From: Muribaculaceae bacterium
GTDB taxonomy: Bacteria > Bacteroidota > Bacteroidia > Bacteroidales > Muribaculaceae
Direction: 5' to 3'
DNA length: 55,319 bases
Assembly: GCA_009775125.1 (NCBI GenBank)
Contig: VSPD01000015.1
Location: 1 to 55,319 of the forward strand
Of the stretch, positions 1-10,021 are shown in pieces (positions within the stretch are counted from its first letter, which is position 1; the number at the start of each line of letters is the position of its first letter). The translations under genes were made by a program, and so were the position numbers. Under the pieces are notes generated by a model. That model was not told the DNA's origin. It made no database searches and saw only the letters and a program-made list of their open reading frames with translations.

Positions 1-1014
1 GGCGGGGAGGGTCTTGCCGTCGACATTGGGACCCCAACCGAAGAGGATGTTGGCCTGTCCGTTTTTCTTTTCATAGTCGGCCTTGGCGCGGGCTATGGCG
101 CGGGTGCCGGCGTCGAGCAGTTCGGCGTAGGGCACATCGTTGAGTTTCTCGATTTGCGCGGGAGCGATGCCGAGCTCGTCGAGTATGGCGATGCCTATGG
201 CCTGCGAGTCGTCCTTTGACATGGAGCGGAGGGTAGAGCCGCTTTGCACGATGGCCTTGTGGAAAAGCCCGGCGGCGGCAGGGGTGGCAGTAAGTGTCGA
301 CACTTTGCTGCCACCGCCCGACTGACCGAAGATGGTCACGTTGTCGGGGTCGCCTCCGAAATTACCAATATTATTATGTACCCATTGTAATGCTGCTATA
401 ATGTCGAGGAGGCCGGCGTTGCCCGAGTCGGCGTATTTGTCGCCGAAAGCTGAAAGGTCGAGGAAGCCGAGCACGTTGAGGCGGTGGTTGAGCGTTACCA
501 CCACCACGTCGCCTTTGCGGGCGAGGTTGGTGCCGTCGTAGGAGGGAAGTTCCTGGCCGGAGCCTGCGGAGTATCCTCCGCCGTGGAGCCATACCATCAC
601 GGGGCGTTTTTTGCCGTCGTTGATGCCGGGAGTCCAGATGTTTACTCTTTGGCAGTCCTCGCCGGTGTAGCCGTCGTCCCAGTCGAAGGCGAAAGCCGTC
701 TCGTCGGAGGCGTAGCCCTGGCGCGCGCCTTGCGGCGAAGTCGGGCCGTAGTGGCGGCACGAGCGGATGCCGTCCCATTTGTCGGCCGGTTCGGGAGCCA
801 TGAAGCGGGCGGCCTTGGCATAAGGGATACCTTTATATATATGTATGCCGTCGGCCACGTATCCGGCCACTTTGCCTGATTCGGTGTCGACCACGGCGGT
901 AGATTCCGAAGCCTGAATTTCCGGATTGCCGGTCGCGGTCTTTTCTGTCTTTGCCGGCGAGCACGAGGCCATGGCGGCAATCATAAAAGCACAAAGGATT
1001 AGATTAGTTTTCAT
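1..1014 (-). CDS. Secreted carboxylesterase type B (alpha/beta hydrolase), C-terminus cut off by the window edge
   Basis: This is a lipoprotein-type esterase expected to hydrolyse carboxylic esters, perhaps acyl groups on glycans, outside the inner membrane. The visible 338 residues begin with a hydrophobic signal ending in MASC (lipobox, Cys18). Seen in order are the oxyanion-hole HGGG at residues 144-147 and the nucleophile elbow GQSGG with Ser232, preceded by the family-typical FGGDP stretch at 219-223. The catalytic Glu and His lie beyond base 1. The ATG at 1014 is the only start that gives the full signal peptide. A -7 box on the minus strand (CAAAATTA, 1044-1051) lies just upstream. The gene is divergent from the hybrid regulator across about 200 bp, so that regulator may control it (inference). 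The substrate cannot be told from the sequence. Confidence 0.9.
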   Translation of the reverse strand, partial: MKTNLILCAFMIAAMASCSPAKTEKTATGNPEIQASESTAVVDTESGKVAGYVADGIHIYKGIPYAKAARFMAPEPADKWDGIRSCRHYGPTSPQGARQGYASDETAFAFDWDDGYTGEDCQRVNIWTPGINDGKKRPVMVWLHGGGYSAGSGQELPSYDGTNLARKGDVVVVTLNHRLNVLGFLDLSAFGDKYADSGNAGLLDIIAALQWVHNNIGNFGGDPDNVTIFGQSGGGSKVSTLTATPAAAGLFHKAIVQSGSTLRSMSKDDSQAIGIAILDELGIAPAQIEKLNDVPYAELLDAGTRAIARAKADYEKKNGQANILFGWGPNVDGKTLPA

Positions 1015-1216
1015 ATGGAAGATTTTAGGTATTTTCTACGATGCAAAATTAGCTTGAAAAAAAGCGGCAGGGATTCGGATATGTTTAAAAGTGTTTCTCA
1101 ATGGGTTAAGTCGGCTTTCTTGAATGTTCAAATGTTTTCTTATTTGTTCAAAACGTCAAATTTCACCTCTTTCTATCGTGAAAAAGTGTTATTTTCGCGT
1201 TAGAAAAATCAAATCC

Positions 1217-4200
1217 ATGAAAAATATTCTTGCTCTATTTTTGATTTTATTGACAGTGGCCACGGCATGCCGCAGGGGAGGCTCTGCTCCGGTGTCGGAG
1301 GAGTCCATTGCGCCAATGATAGTGGACAAAGATTTGTCTAACCAAAATATCAAGGCTTTTGCCGAAGATTCGGCGGGTCATGTTTGGATTGGCACTTTCC
1401 GCGGCCTCAATAAATATAATGTGCATGAGATGCACCATTATTTCTGCACCGACGACTCTCTCGACCTTCCCGACAATCAGATTAATGCCCTGCTGCGCGA
1501 CAGGCGCAACCGCCTTTGGGTGGCCACCATCAGCGGCGTGGCCATTCTCGACGACCGCGAAAAGTTCAGGAGGGTACCTGTAATCGGACCAAATAATTGC
1601 GGATACCAGTTTGTGGAAATGCCCGACGGCAGGATTCTGCTCAATACCCGCAGCGTCTTGCTCGAGTATTCAGACACCTCAGGGTGCTTCCGCGAGGTGG
1701 TTCCCGTGCTCGACAGTCAATATACCAATTTTTCCACCGTCTACTCCGACCGCTCCGGCTCGCTGTGGGTGGCCAACCCCCGGTGCCTGCGCCGCTTCAA
1801 CGGCAAGACATTTGCCATGGAGGACTCCATACCGCTTCCGGCAAATCCATATGCCTACTATTTCGACGCGGCAAAGGGCCGCATCTGGCTCGGCAGCAAA
1901 GGCCGCATCGACTTCTACGACACCGACGCGCGCCGGTTTGTGGCCGCTCCGGCCGCCATATCCGACAATCCGGCCATTGCCGACGTGCATTTCTCGGTGA
2001 TACATCCCTATGGCAAGGACGGCAGCATAATCATCTCCACGCTTTCGCAGGGCCTGATGCTTTACGATGCCCTGTCGGGGCGGGTGATTACCGAGCGTGA
2101 CAACGATTTCCCGTTCGACGCCCCGACATTTAACGTGACGGGTTTTTTCACCGACTCCAACGGCAACCTTTGGCTCGGGTCATATGACTCGGGCGTGGCC
2201 GTGCGCGCAGCCATACGCGGGCGGTTCAACAATGTGAAGATTCTCAACACCGAATTTGCAGGCAAGCCGGTGAGCTCTGTCAGCGTCGACGGGCAAGGGA
2301 GGCTGTGGATTGTGAAAAACGGTTATACCGTGTCGGTATATAATTCGGCAAATTCCGAGGTGCGCGATTTCGAGACATCTTTTCTGCCGTTCGGCGAGTC
2401 GCCCCACCGCAAGATAAGCACCGTGTTCGCCTCTTCCGACGGCTATTTGTGGCTGGCCTCGCTCATGGGTGGAAAATTGTTCAAGTGCAGATTCGACGGC
2501 GCGTCGCTTTCCGTTGTCTGGACCTATGACATGTACGCCCCGCATGCCATGTCGGAGGGTCCCGACGGCACGGTATATGTCGGGCTTGGCGCCCCCTTTG
2601 TGGGCGCGCTCGCTCCCGGAGCCGATGAGTTCCGTTTTGTGCAGGTGGGCACGCATGGCTTCGTGTCGGGCATAGCGCCCGACGCCGGCGCCCAAATGCT
2701 TGTGGGCGCGCTGATGCAGCCGCTCGCCTCTCTCGACCCGGCCACCATGACATTTTCCTCGCCCGGGCTTGCCGACGGCGCGTGGCAGAAGGCGATAGCC
2801 CGGGGCGTGTTCATTCCCTCCGACCTTAAAAGCGACTCTTACGGCAAGATATGGATCGGAACGATAGGCAACGGCGCCATCGTGTACGATACCGTCACAA
2901 AGGCCGTAGAGCGTGTCACCGGCGCGCCGTGTACCGACATCGCCGCCTTTGTCGAGGACCGCCAGGGGCATATGTGGGTGTCGACGCAATATGGCATCGG
3001 ACGCTACGACCGCACATCGGGCCGGTTCACCAACTATTTCGCCGAGGACGGAATCGGAGGCAACCAATTCTACGACCGTGCGGCGGCACGTCTCGACGAC
3101 GGCCGTATTGTATTCGGCGGCTCGCACGGCCTCACGGTGTTCGACCCTCTGGAAGTGGACCGCGTGCGGCCTGCCCGGCTCGTTTTCGAAGACCTGAAAG
3201 TGCACAACCGTGTGGTGAACGCCGCCGAGAATCCTGAAATAATATCGCGCGCGCTCGTCCACCGGCCTGAAATATTTCTCGACCACACCCAGAACGGCTT
3301 CTCTATCTCGTTCTCCATGCTCGACTATGCCCAGGGCAACAACGCCCGATATGTCTACCGCCTCGAAGGCCACGACCCTTACTGGGTCGACGCCCGCAAC
3401 GTGCACGAGGCATATTATGCCAACCTCGCCCCCGGCACCTACACCTTCCGCGTGCGCTCGCAGGACGGAGGGGATGAATCGGCTGAAATATCGCTGAAAG
3501 TGCATGTCGCGCCCGCGCCTTGGTTCTCGTGGTGGGCAATCGCAATTTATATCCTGGCGTTCGCCTCGCTTGTATGGCTGTTTATGCGCCATCGCCGCCG
3601 CCTCAACATCGAGAAAGCCAAGACCGGCCGCGCCCTCTACGAAAAAGAGCAGGAAAAGCGCGTGAATGAGATGAACATGAGTTTCTTCGCCAACATCTCG
3701 CATGAGTTCCGCACGCCGCTCACCATGATTTCGGCGCCGCTCGAGCAGATGCGTCACGGAGGCAACCTCACCTCCGAGCAGGACTCGATGCTGCGCATCG
3801 TACAGCGCAACGTGCGCCGTATGCTACGTCTGGTCAACCAGCTGCTCGACTTCCACAAACTTGAAAACGACACCCTGCGCCTCGAAGTGGAGCGCGCCGA
3901 CCTTGCCCTGGCCCTTGCCGAAATATCCGACATATTCCGCATAAACGCGCGCGAGAAAGGAATACAGCTTGTGACCTATGGACTCGAACAGCCGTGTGAG
4001 GCCACTTTCGACCGTGACAAACTTGAAAAAATAGTCACAAACTTGCTGTCGAATGCCGTAAAATTCACCCCGGCTGGCGGACGCATCGCGCTTGTGCTCG
4101 AAGTCGAAGGCTCCACGGCGCGAATATCTGTGGCCGACTCCGGCCCCGGCGTGCCCTCCGACCAGCGCGAGCGCATCTTCGAGCGTTACTATCAGCTCGA

Positions 4201-5215
4201 CCGCCAGACCAAGGGCTACTACAACTGGGGCACGGGCATCGGCCTCTATTATGCCCGCGCGCTCGCCCGTCTGCATCACGGAAATCTTACTGTGGATAAA
4301 TCCGAGGAATTGGCTTCGGGGGCTGTGTTCACCCTCGTCCTGCCTGTCGGCGACGGCTGCTACACGGAAAGCGAGCGCGTGAGCCGCCCGAAAGCGATGG
4401 TCTACAACGGCCCGGAAATCAACGAAGACGAACCCGCTGCCGACGACCTCAACGAACGCCCTACGGTGCTTGTTGTCGACGACGACACCGAGGTGGTCCA
4501 CTTCCTTCGCGCCCTCCTGCGCCCGCATTACAATATAATAGCCACTTTCGACGCCGAGTCAGGGTTCCGCATCGCCTCGGAGACGCATCCCGCGCTCATT
4601 ATCTCCGATGTGGTGATGCCCGGCACCGACGGCTTCGAATTCTGCCGCAGAATAAAGGACGACATTCAGCTGTCGCACACGCCCGTGATTCTTGTCACGG
4701 GCAAGAGCCTTGTGGCCGACCAGGTGGAGGGCCTCAATTCCGGGGCCGACGCATATGTGACAAAGCCTTTCGACCCCACGTATGTGCTGGCGTTGATAAA
4801 GTCGCTGTTGGAAAACCGCGAGAAGATGCGACGCATCATATCATCGTCGACAAAACTCGACGACACCCCTGCCCAGGCCGACCTTTCGCCCATCGACAAG
4901 GCTTTCCTCGACCGCCTTTATGCCTTGATGGAGGAAGAATTGTCGAATTCGGAGTTCGACATAAGCTCGCTCGTCGACAAACTTGCTATCTCGCGCACAA
5001 AACTGTACTACAAAATAAAGGGACTCACCGGAATGAATCCCTCTGTATTTTTCAAGAATTACAAGCTGAACCGTGCCGCCGAACTCCTGCGCGAAGGCCG
5101 CCACAACATCTCGGAGATTGCCGACATGACGGGCTTCTCCACGCTAAGCCATTTCTCTACATCGTTCAAGAAGCAGTTTGGCGTGTCGCCTACCGACTAT
5201 TTGGCCGAGGGGTAG
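1217..5215 (+). CDS. Hybrid two-component system regulator (sensor propeller, kinase, receiver, AraC-type DNA binding)
   Basis: The 1332-residue protein senses a periplasmic ligand and acts as a one-chain transcription regulator. I chose the ATG at 1217 because it directly precedes a signal/membrane segment (MKNILALFLILL); an in-frame ATG at 1124 would add 31 residues that do not look like a signal peptide. Order of parts: two-component-regulator propeller repeats (about 50-680), Y_Y_Y-type beta domain (about 680-765), membrane helix at about 769-796, histidine kinase core with His829 in SHEFRTP, ATPase domain with DSGPGV and GTGIGL, receiver domain from about 1080 with phospho-acceptor Asp1131, and a C-terminal AraC helix-turn-helix (about 1230-1332). 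This is the HTCS architecture of Bacteroidetes, usually wired to glycan use genes. No SusC/SusD pair is visible here; the divergent esterase is the nearest candidate target. Confidence 0.95.
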   Translation: MKNILALFLILLTVATACRRGGSAPVSEESIAPMIVDKDLSNQNIKAFAEDSAGHVWIGTFRGLNKYNVHEMHHYFCTDDSLDLPDNQINALLRDRRNRLWVATISGVAILDDREKFRRVPVIGPNNCGYQFVEMPDGRILLNTRSVLLEYSDTSGCFREVVPVLDSQYTNFSTVYSDRSGSLWVANPRCLRRFNGKTFAMEDSIPLPANPYAYYFDAAKGRIWLGSKGRIDFYDTDARRFVAAPAAISDNPAIADVHFSVIHPYGKDGSIIISTLSQGLMLYDALSGRVITERDNDFPFDAPTFNVTGFFTDSNGNLWLGSYDSGVAVRAAIRGRFNNVKILNTEFAGKPVSSVSVDGQGRLWIVKNGYTVSVYNSANSEVRDFETSFLPFGESPHRKISTVFASSDGYLWLASLMGGKLFKCRFDGASLSVVWTYDMYAPHAMSEGPDGTVYVGLGAPFVGALAPGADEFRFVQVGTHGFVSGIAPDAGAQMLVGALMQPLASLDPATMTFSSPGLADGAWQKAIARGVFIPSDLKSDSYGKIWIGTIGNGAIVYDTVTKAVERVTGAPCTDIAAFVEDRQGHMWVSTQYGIGRYDRTSGRFTNYFAEDGIGGNQFYDRAAARLDDGRIVFGGSHGLTVFDPLEVDRVRPARLVFEDLKVHNRVVNAAENPEIISRALVHRPEIFLDHTQNGFSISFSMLDYAQGNNARYVYRLEGHDPYWVDARNVHEAYYANLAPGTYTFRVRSQDGGDESAEISLKVHVAPAPWFSWWAIAIYILAFASLVWLFMRHRRRLNIEKAKTGRALYEKEQEKRVNEMNMSFFANISHEFRTPLTMISAPLEQMRHGGNLTSEQDSMLRIVQRNVRRMLRLVNQLLDFHKLENDTLRLEVERADLALALAEISDIFRINAREKGIQLVTYGLEQPCEATFDRDKLEKIVTNLLSNAVKFTPAGGRIALVLEVEGSTARISVADSGPGVPSDQRERIFERYYQLDRQTKGYYNWGTGIGLYYARALARLHHGNLTVDKSEELASGAVFTLVLPVGDGCYTESERVSRPKAMVYNGPEINEDEPAADDLNERPTVLVVDDDTEVVHFLRALLRPHYNIIATFDAESGFRIASETHPALIISDVVMPGTDGFEFCRRIKDDIQLSHTPVILVTGKSLVADQVEGLNSGADAYVTKPFDPTYVLALIKSLLENREKMRRIISSSTKLDDTPAQADLSPIDKAFLDRLYALMEEELSNSEFDISSLVDKLAISRTKLYYKIKGLTGMNPSVFFKNYKLNRAAELLREGRHNISEIADMTGFSTLSHFSTSFKKQFGVSPTDYLAEG

Positions 5216-7236
5216 GCTATGCGCGAATGGTAGATGGTGAGCAGACGCTTGATGAAGGCGTTCTTTATCGTGTGCACGTCGCTGAACGAGATGGGACTGT
5301 CGTTGTGCAGGCCCTCGGCAATCTGGCCGTCGATGATTTTATTCACAAGTTCGGTGATAGACGCGGCGGTGGGCTCTTTGAGCGAGCGCGAGGCGGCCTC
5401 CACGCTGTCGGCCATCATAAGCAGCGAGGCCTCGCGGCTGCGCGGGTTCGGGCCGGGATATGTAAACGGCGCCGGGTCCACATCCTCGCCGGGATGCGCC
5501 TTGCAATAGTTATAATAGAAATATTTGGCCTTGCCCTTGCCGTGGTGCTGCGATATGAAATCTTTCACCACCGAAGGCAGCCCTATTTTGTCGGCGCGTT
5601 TGAGCCCGGCCTTTACGTGGCCTATGATAATCTCTGCCGAGCGTTCGGGAGGCAGGGGGTCGTGAGGGTTCACGCCGTGCTGGTTCTCGGTGTAGAAATT
5701 GGGCTGGTCGAGCTTGCCGATGTCGTGGAAAAGGGCGCCGGCGCGCACAAGCTGCTCGTTCGCGCCGATTTTGGCGGCGGCGTCGGAGGCGAGCGTGCTC
5801 ACGGCCATCGAGTGCTGGAATGTGCCGGGGCAGCGTTCCGACAGTTCGCGGAGCACGGGGTTGTTGGTGTCCGACAGCTCGATGAGCGTCACCACCGACA
5901 CAAATCCGAAAAGTTTTTCCACGGCGGCCATTGCAATGTAAGCCATCGAGCATAGAGCCGCGCTTATGCCGAGATATGCCATCATGCGCCATGAGAATCC
6001 GCTGAACGAGCCGTTGAGCATCATTTCGAGCCCCACATATCCCAGCCAGTAGGCGGCCACGACAAATCCTGCCGTGCGCAGCAGCTCGGTGCGGCGCGAG
6101 AGCTGGCGCAGGGAGTAAACGGCGGCCGTGGTGGCGGCAAATTGCAGCATGATGAATTCGAGGGTGAACGAGGTGATGCCGGCGCAGAGCATTGTCACCG
6201 TGGCCGATACAAACAGCGCCGACGCGGCGTCGAAAAACACCACCATCAGCACCGGCACTATGGCCATGGGCACAAGATAGATTCCCTGGTCGATGAAATA
6301 ATCCATGGCTGTGGATATGAGGAAGAAAATCACGACAAGGGATATCACGAAGGTCATTGCCTGGCGGCTTTTCCATATGTCGGGGGCCGAGAAGCGCATG
6401 AAAGCCATGAGCCCGCACATGAGCAGGGCCACATACACCAGTTGGCCCAGCCATACCATCCATTTGCTCTGGCCTCCGGCGGTGAGCTGTTCCTCGACCA
6501 TGCGCTCGTAGGTGAGCAGGTTGGTATAGTCCTGGGGAGTAATTACCGCGCCTTTGTCGATTATGGTCTGGCCCTGCTGTATCACTCCGCGTATGGCTGT
6601 GAGGCGGTAGAGGTCGTAGTCGTAGAGGCGTCCCGATGTCTCGGCGTCGTACAGCAGGTTGGGGCGGAGCACTTCGCGGATTTTGTATTTCTCGGCCCAG
6701 GGACGCGCCGCCGAGTCGTTCATCGTGCGTATCATCTCGGTATATACCTTTTCGGGGTAGGAGATGCCCGTCGACGAGTACTGGCGTACGGTATTTTCAT
6801 TGGTGATTTTCACATTTGGCAGCGAGCCCTCGGCAATGCGCGCGCCGTAGTGGTCCTCTACCACGTCGCGGCTGTAAGCGTTTTTGAGAAACGAGATGGC
6901 GCGCTTGCGCATGGCGGCGTCTTCCGGCGCCGGGGCTTCCTCGCCGGCAATGCGCACCCACGAGGCCATCAGGGCGGTGATTACCGAGTCGGCGATAGCC
7001 TCCTTGCGCTCGAACACGGGCACAAACTTGCGGTCGAGCGAGTCGCGCACGCGCAGCACCGTGGCCGAGTCGGGCCGTATCGGGATATCGAACGGGGCAA
7101 TCAGTTTGGCATAGTTCCACGGCCGGCCCTCCTCAAACTTGTAGTGGTTGGCCTGCGGATGAGGATAAAAATACACAATGACCAGCGTGGCTATCACCGC
7201 CAGGATAACATTGCCATATATGCTGAATTTACTCAT
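5197..7236 (-). CDS. 7TMR-HD membrane phosphohydrolase, PgpH type (probable cyclic di-AMP phosphodiesterase)
   Basis: The 679-residue protein has an N-terminal membrane helix, a long extracytoplasmic domain (about 30-250), a bundle of membrane helices (about 260-440) and a C-terminal cytosolic HD domain. The HD core is visible as FHDIGK with His504 and Asp505, preceded by a substrate-side FQHSM motif and followed by IIGHV and SQHHG. Characterised relatives (PgpH of Firmicutes) hydrolyse cyclic di-AMP to pApA, so a role in setting c-di-AMP level, cell wall and osmotic balance is likely (family knowledge). Its 3' end overlaps the 3' end of the hybrid regulator by 19 bp (5197-5215), a tail-to-tail overlap. 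The ATG at 7236 precedes a good membrane segment (FSIYGNVILAVIATLVIVYF). Confidence 0.9.
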   Translation of the reverse strand: MSKFSIYGNVILAVIATLVIVYFYPHPQANHYKFEEGRPWNYAKLIAPFDIPIRPDSATVLRVRDSLDRKFVPVFERKEAIADSVITALMASWVRIAGEEAPAPEDAAMRKRAISFLKNAYSRDVVEDHYGARIAEGSLPNVKITNENTVRQYSSTGISYPEKVYTEMIRTMNDSAARPWAEKYKIREVLRPNLLYDAETSGRLYDYDLYRLTAIRGVIQQGQTIIDKGAVITPQDYTNLLTYERMVEEQLTAGGQSKWMVWLGQLVYVALLMCGLMAFMRFSAPDIWKSRQAMTFVISLVVIFFLISTAMDYFIDQGIYLVPMAIVPVLMVVFFDAASALFVSATVTMLCAGITSFTLEFIMLQFAATTAAVYSLRQLSRRTELLRTAGFVVAAYWLGYVGLEMMLNGSFSGFSWRMMAYLGISAALCSMAYIAMAAVEKLFGFVSVVTLIELSDTNNPVLRELSERCPGTFQHSMAVSTLASDAAAKIGANEQLVRAGALFHDIGKLDQPNFYTENQHGVNPHDPLPPERSAEIIIGHVKAGLKRADKIGLPSVVKDFISQHHGKGKAKYFYYNYCKAHPGEDVDPAPFTYPGPNPRSREASLLMMADSVEAASRSLKEPTAASITELVNKIIDGQIAEGLHNDSPISFSDVHTIKNAFIKRLLTIYHSRIAYPSAK

Positions 7237-7261
7237 GGAGTTTTAATTAAATGTTTCGCAA

Positions 7262-7475
7262 GTTAGGCACGGCGAAGCCGTGGTTCCTTTGTTAACCGGG
7301 TTTGGAGGCCAAAAGCCGACAAGCCCGGATTGTGATGTATGTAAAAAAGCACTGCGAAGTAGTGCCTCGTGCTATGGACGGCATTTTCGAACGCTCCGGC
7401 AGGCTCCGCTCCAATACCCCGCAGGAAGCCAATTTGCACACCGTGGGTTACGCTTCGCTCCACCCACGGCTACTG
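7262..7475 (+). repeat. R3-type interspersed element, degenerate copy
   Basis: The 416-bp gap 7237-7652 holds no gene. It contains a diverged R3 element: the hairpin CACGGCGAAGCCGTG (7268-7282), a TTAACCGGGTTTGGAGGC block, a GCACTGCGAAGTAGTGCCTC hairpin around 7349-7368 and a segment near 7381-7418 (ACGCTCCGGCAGGCTC core) shared with the copy at 18605-18822. An R1 half copy follows at 7523 and an R4-like tail (ATTAATGGCAATTAACG) ends near 7617. Confidence 0.75.
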
Positions 7476-7522
7476 TCTTGAAGCGCATACGCGCTTCTGC
7501 TGCGGATGCTCTCGTTTGACAC

Positions 7523-7547
7523 GCGGACGCACGAGCCGTGCGTCCCT
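7523..7547. repeat. R1 palindrome, single copy
   Basis: GGACGCACGAGCCGTGCGTCC forms a near-perfect hairpin. It matches the arms of the paired R1 units at 10022-10128 and 13305-13406, but here only one arm is present. Confidence 0.85.
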
Positions 7548-7652
7548 GCTCTCAAAACATTAACTTTCGCCTGTGACATATATTTAAATTAATGAAAAAT
7601 TAATGGCAATTAACGTTAAAACTTCGACGGGGAATGGATTCGGTGTTAATCG

Positions 7653-9920
7653 TCAGTAGATGCGGGCGGCGGAGGTGACGCCGTCGACTTTGCGGAGTTT
7701 GGCGCAGAGGTCTTCCACGACGGTGGCGGCGGCTACGCGCACCCACAGGTCGCAGGAGAATACCTCGTCCTCGGCGGCGATGTTGAGCCGGCGGATGTCC
7801 ATGTTGAGGTGGTTGGAAATCATCTGGGTGAGTTCCTGGAGGATGCCGTGGCGGTCGATGCCCTGGATGCGCACATGGGCCAGGAATTTGCCTTCGACGC
7901 GCTCCCAGCGTGTGGCCACGATGCGGGGGCCGTAGGAGGCTTTGAGCACGGCGGCGCGGGGGCAGGTGAGCGAGTGCACGGTCACGCGGTTGTCGTCGCC
8001 GACGAAGCCGAGCACTTCGTCGCCGGGGATGGGCGAGCAGCAGTCGGCCAGCAGGAAGTTGGCGCCGTCGCTGTCGTAGCGCAAGATGTAGGTTTCCTTC
8101 ATGTTCACGGGCATGGCCTCGGGCAGGGCAGGCTCCGATGCCTCTTTGGCTTCGGTTTTGCTGTTGGCCGACGAGCCGCGGCCTATGCGCAGGATTTTTT
8201 TCAGGAAGGATTCCGACGATTCTTTTTCGGAGCGGCGTTTGAGGGTCTTCAACACGTAGTCGTTGAGAATTACCTGCTCGGAGCCGAGCTGATAGTGCAG
8301 CTCGTCGAGGTTCGACACATGGAAAAGGCCGAGCAGCTTGGTGACGATATTGTTGCTTTCCTCGATGCCGTTTTCGGCAAGGAACGCGTCGAGTGCTTTC
8401 TTGCCTTTGAGCACGGTTGGCTGGCGCGATTTCTGGAGAGCCTTGCGCAGGCGTGTCTTGGCTTTTGCCGTGGCGAGAAACTGCATCCACTGCGGCTGCG
8501 GCATCTGCGACTGGGAAGTGAGCACCTCTACCTGGTCGCCCGATTTCAGTTCCTGGCTCAGCGGCACAAGGCGGTGGTTGACCTTGCCGGCTATGCAGTG
8601 CGAGCCTAGTTCGGAGTGGAGGTTGAATGCCATGTCAAGCACGGTGGCTCCGGCCGGCAGGGTCCACAGTTCGCCCGAGGGTGTGAACACCACTATTTCC
8701 GACGCAAAAAGGTTCAGTTTCAGCGTGTCGAGGAAGTCAATGGCCGACGGCTCGGGGTCTTCGAGGATGTCCTTGATGGTTTGGAGCCATATTTGCAGCT
8801 CCGATTCCTCGTCACCCTCGCCGATTTTGTATTTCCAGTGTGCGGCGAAGCCTTTTTCGGCGGTCTCGTCCATGCGGCGCGAGCGTATCTGCACCTCCAC
8901 CCAGTTGCCGTCGGGGCCCATCACCGTCACGTGCAGGGCTTTGTAGCCGTTTGACTTGGGCGTCGAGAGCCATTCGCGCGTGCGGTCGGGATGCTTCTGA
9001 TAGATGGAGGTGATGGCATTGTAGATTTTCCAGCACATCTCGTTCTCGTCCTCCTCGCGGTCGCATTCAAAGACGATGCGCATGGCATAGAGGTCGTACA
9101 CCTCCGAGAAGGGGATGTGCTTGGTCTGCATCTTGTTCCATATGGAGTACACCGACTTTACACGAGCCTTTGCCTCGAATTCGAGGCCCATGGCTTTGAG
9201 ACGCTCCACGATGGGGGTGGAGAAATCGGCATACACCTCGTTGCGGTGCGACTCCGTGTCTTTGATTTTTGCCTCGATGTCGGCGTAGGCGGCCGGGTGC
9301 TCGTATTTGAACGACAGGTCTTCGAGCTCGGTCTTTATCTCGAACAGCCCCAGGCGGTGGGCCAGGGGAGCGTAGATGTAGAGCGTCTCTCCGGCAATCT
9401 TGTATTGCTTGTTGGGAGCCATCGACCCGAGGGTGCGCATATTGTGGAGGCGGTCGGCCATCTTGATAAGCACCACGCGGATATCGTCGCTCATGGTGAG
9501 GAGCAGTTTGCGGAAGTTCTCGGCCTGGGCGGAGGCGCGGTCGCCGAAGATACCGCCTGAAATCTTTGTGAGGCCACCCACCAGCTGGGCTATCTTGGCT
9601 CCGAAATGCCGCTCGATGTCTTCGACGGTATAGTCGGTGTCTTCCACCACATCGTGCAGCAACGCCGCGCATATCGACGTGGAGCCGAGTCCGATTTCCT
9701 GCGAGGCAATCTTGGCCACGGCTATCGGGTGGAGTATATAAGGCTCGCCGGAGCGGCGGCGTATGCCCTTGTGGGCTTCTTTGGCAAATTTGAATGCACG
9801 TTCGATTATCTCCACCTTCTTGCGGTGGTTGGATGCAAGATATCCGTCGAGCACCTCGCGGAAGGCGTCCTGCACCATCTGTTCTTCTTGCTCGGGAGTG
9901 TAAATAGTCGCGCTGTCCAT
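7653..9920 (-). CDS. rel: Rel/SpoT bifunctional (p)ppGpp synthetase/hydrolase
   Basis: The 755-residue RelA/SpoT homologue makes and degrades the stringent-response alarmone (p)ppGpp. The N-terminal HD hydrolase domain looks intact: His64 in HPIAVA, His89-Asp90 and Glu93-Asp94 in HDVVED, then MADRLHNMRT. The synthetase domain keeps TPKSNGYKALH and the EVQIRS strand. It is followed by a TGS domain (VFTPSGELWTLPAGATVLD), a helical/zinc-type region and a C-terminal ACT domain. Both activities are therefore expected, and it is the only RSH protein in this window. The start at 9920 sits behind a well-formed promoter on the minus strand (9964-9994). It stands alone between repeat-filled gaps, typical of a monocistronic housekeeping gene. 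Confidence 0.95.
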   Translation of the reverse strand: MDSATIYTPEQEEQMVQDAFREVLDGYLASNHRKKVEIIERAFKFAKEAHKGIRRRSGEPYILHPIAVAKIASQEIGLGSTSICAALLHDVVEDTDYTVEDIERHFGAKIAQLVGGLTKISGGIFGDRASAQAENFRKLLLTMSDDIRVVLIKMADRLHNMRTLGSMAPNKQYKIAGETLYIYAPLAHRLGLFEIKTELEDLSFKYEHPAAYADIEAKIKDTESHRNEVYADFSTPIVERLKAMGLEFEAKARVKSVYSIWNKMQTKHIPFSEVYDLYAMRIVFECDREEDENEMCWKIYNAITSIYQKHPDRTREWLSTPKSNGYKALHVTVMGPDGNWVEVQIRSRRMDETAEKGFAAHWKYKIGEGDEESELQIWLQTIKDILEDPEPSAIDFLDTLKLNLFASEIVVFTPSGELWTLPAGATVLDMAFNLHSELGSHCIAGKVNHRLVPLSQELKSGDQVEVLTSQSQMPQPQWMQFLATAKAKTRLRKALQKSRQPTVLKGKKALDAFLAENGIEESNNIVTKLLGLFHVSNLDELHYQLGSEQVILNDYVLKTLKRRSEKESSESFLKKILRIGRGSSANSKTEAKEASEPALPEAMPVNMKETYILRYDSDGANFLLADCCSPIPGDEVLGFVGDDNRVTVHSLTCPRAAVLKASYGPRIVATRWERVEGKFLAHVRIQGIDRHGILQELTQMISNHLNMDIRRLNIAAEDEVFSCDLWVRVAAATVVEDLCAKLRKVDGVTSAARIY

Positions 9921-9963
9921 AGGGGGATTGTACTTTTTGGAGGATAAGAGGAATTATAAAAAA

Positions 9964-9994
9964 CAAAATTATAGAAATTAATCCTAATCTCAAA
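9964..9994 (-). promoter_or_regulatory. sigma-ABfr-type promoter for rel
   Basis: Read on the minus strand, TTTG (9994-9991), a 19-bp spacer and TAATTTTG (9971-9964) match the Bacteroidetes consensus TTTG-N19/20-TAnnTTTG. It lies 44 bp upstream of the rel start. Confidence 0.75.
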
Positions 9995-10021
9995 ATAAAT
10001 TTTTATTTTTGCAAAAATATG

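Noticed and set aside
1124..1216. Upstream start of the hybrid regulator
   Set aside because: The extra 31 residues are Lys/Cys-rich and overlap the likely promoter region; the ATG at 1217 begins a proper signal segment.
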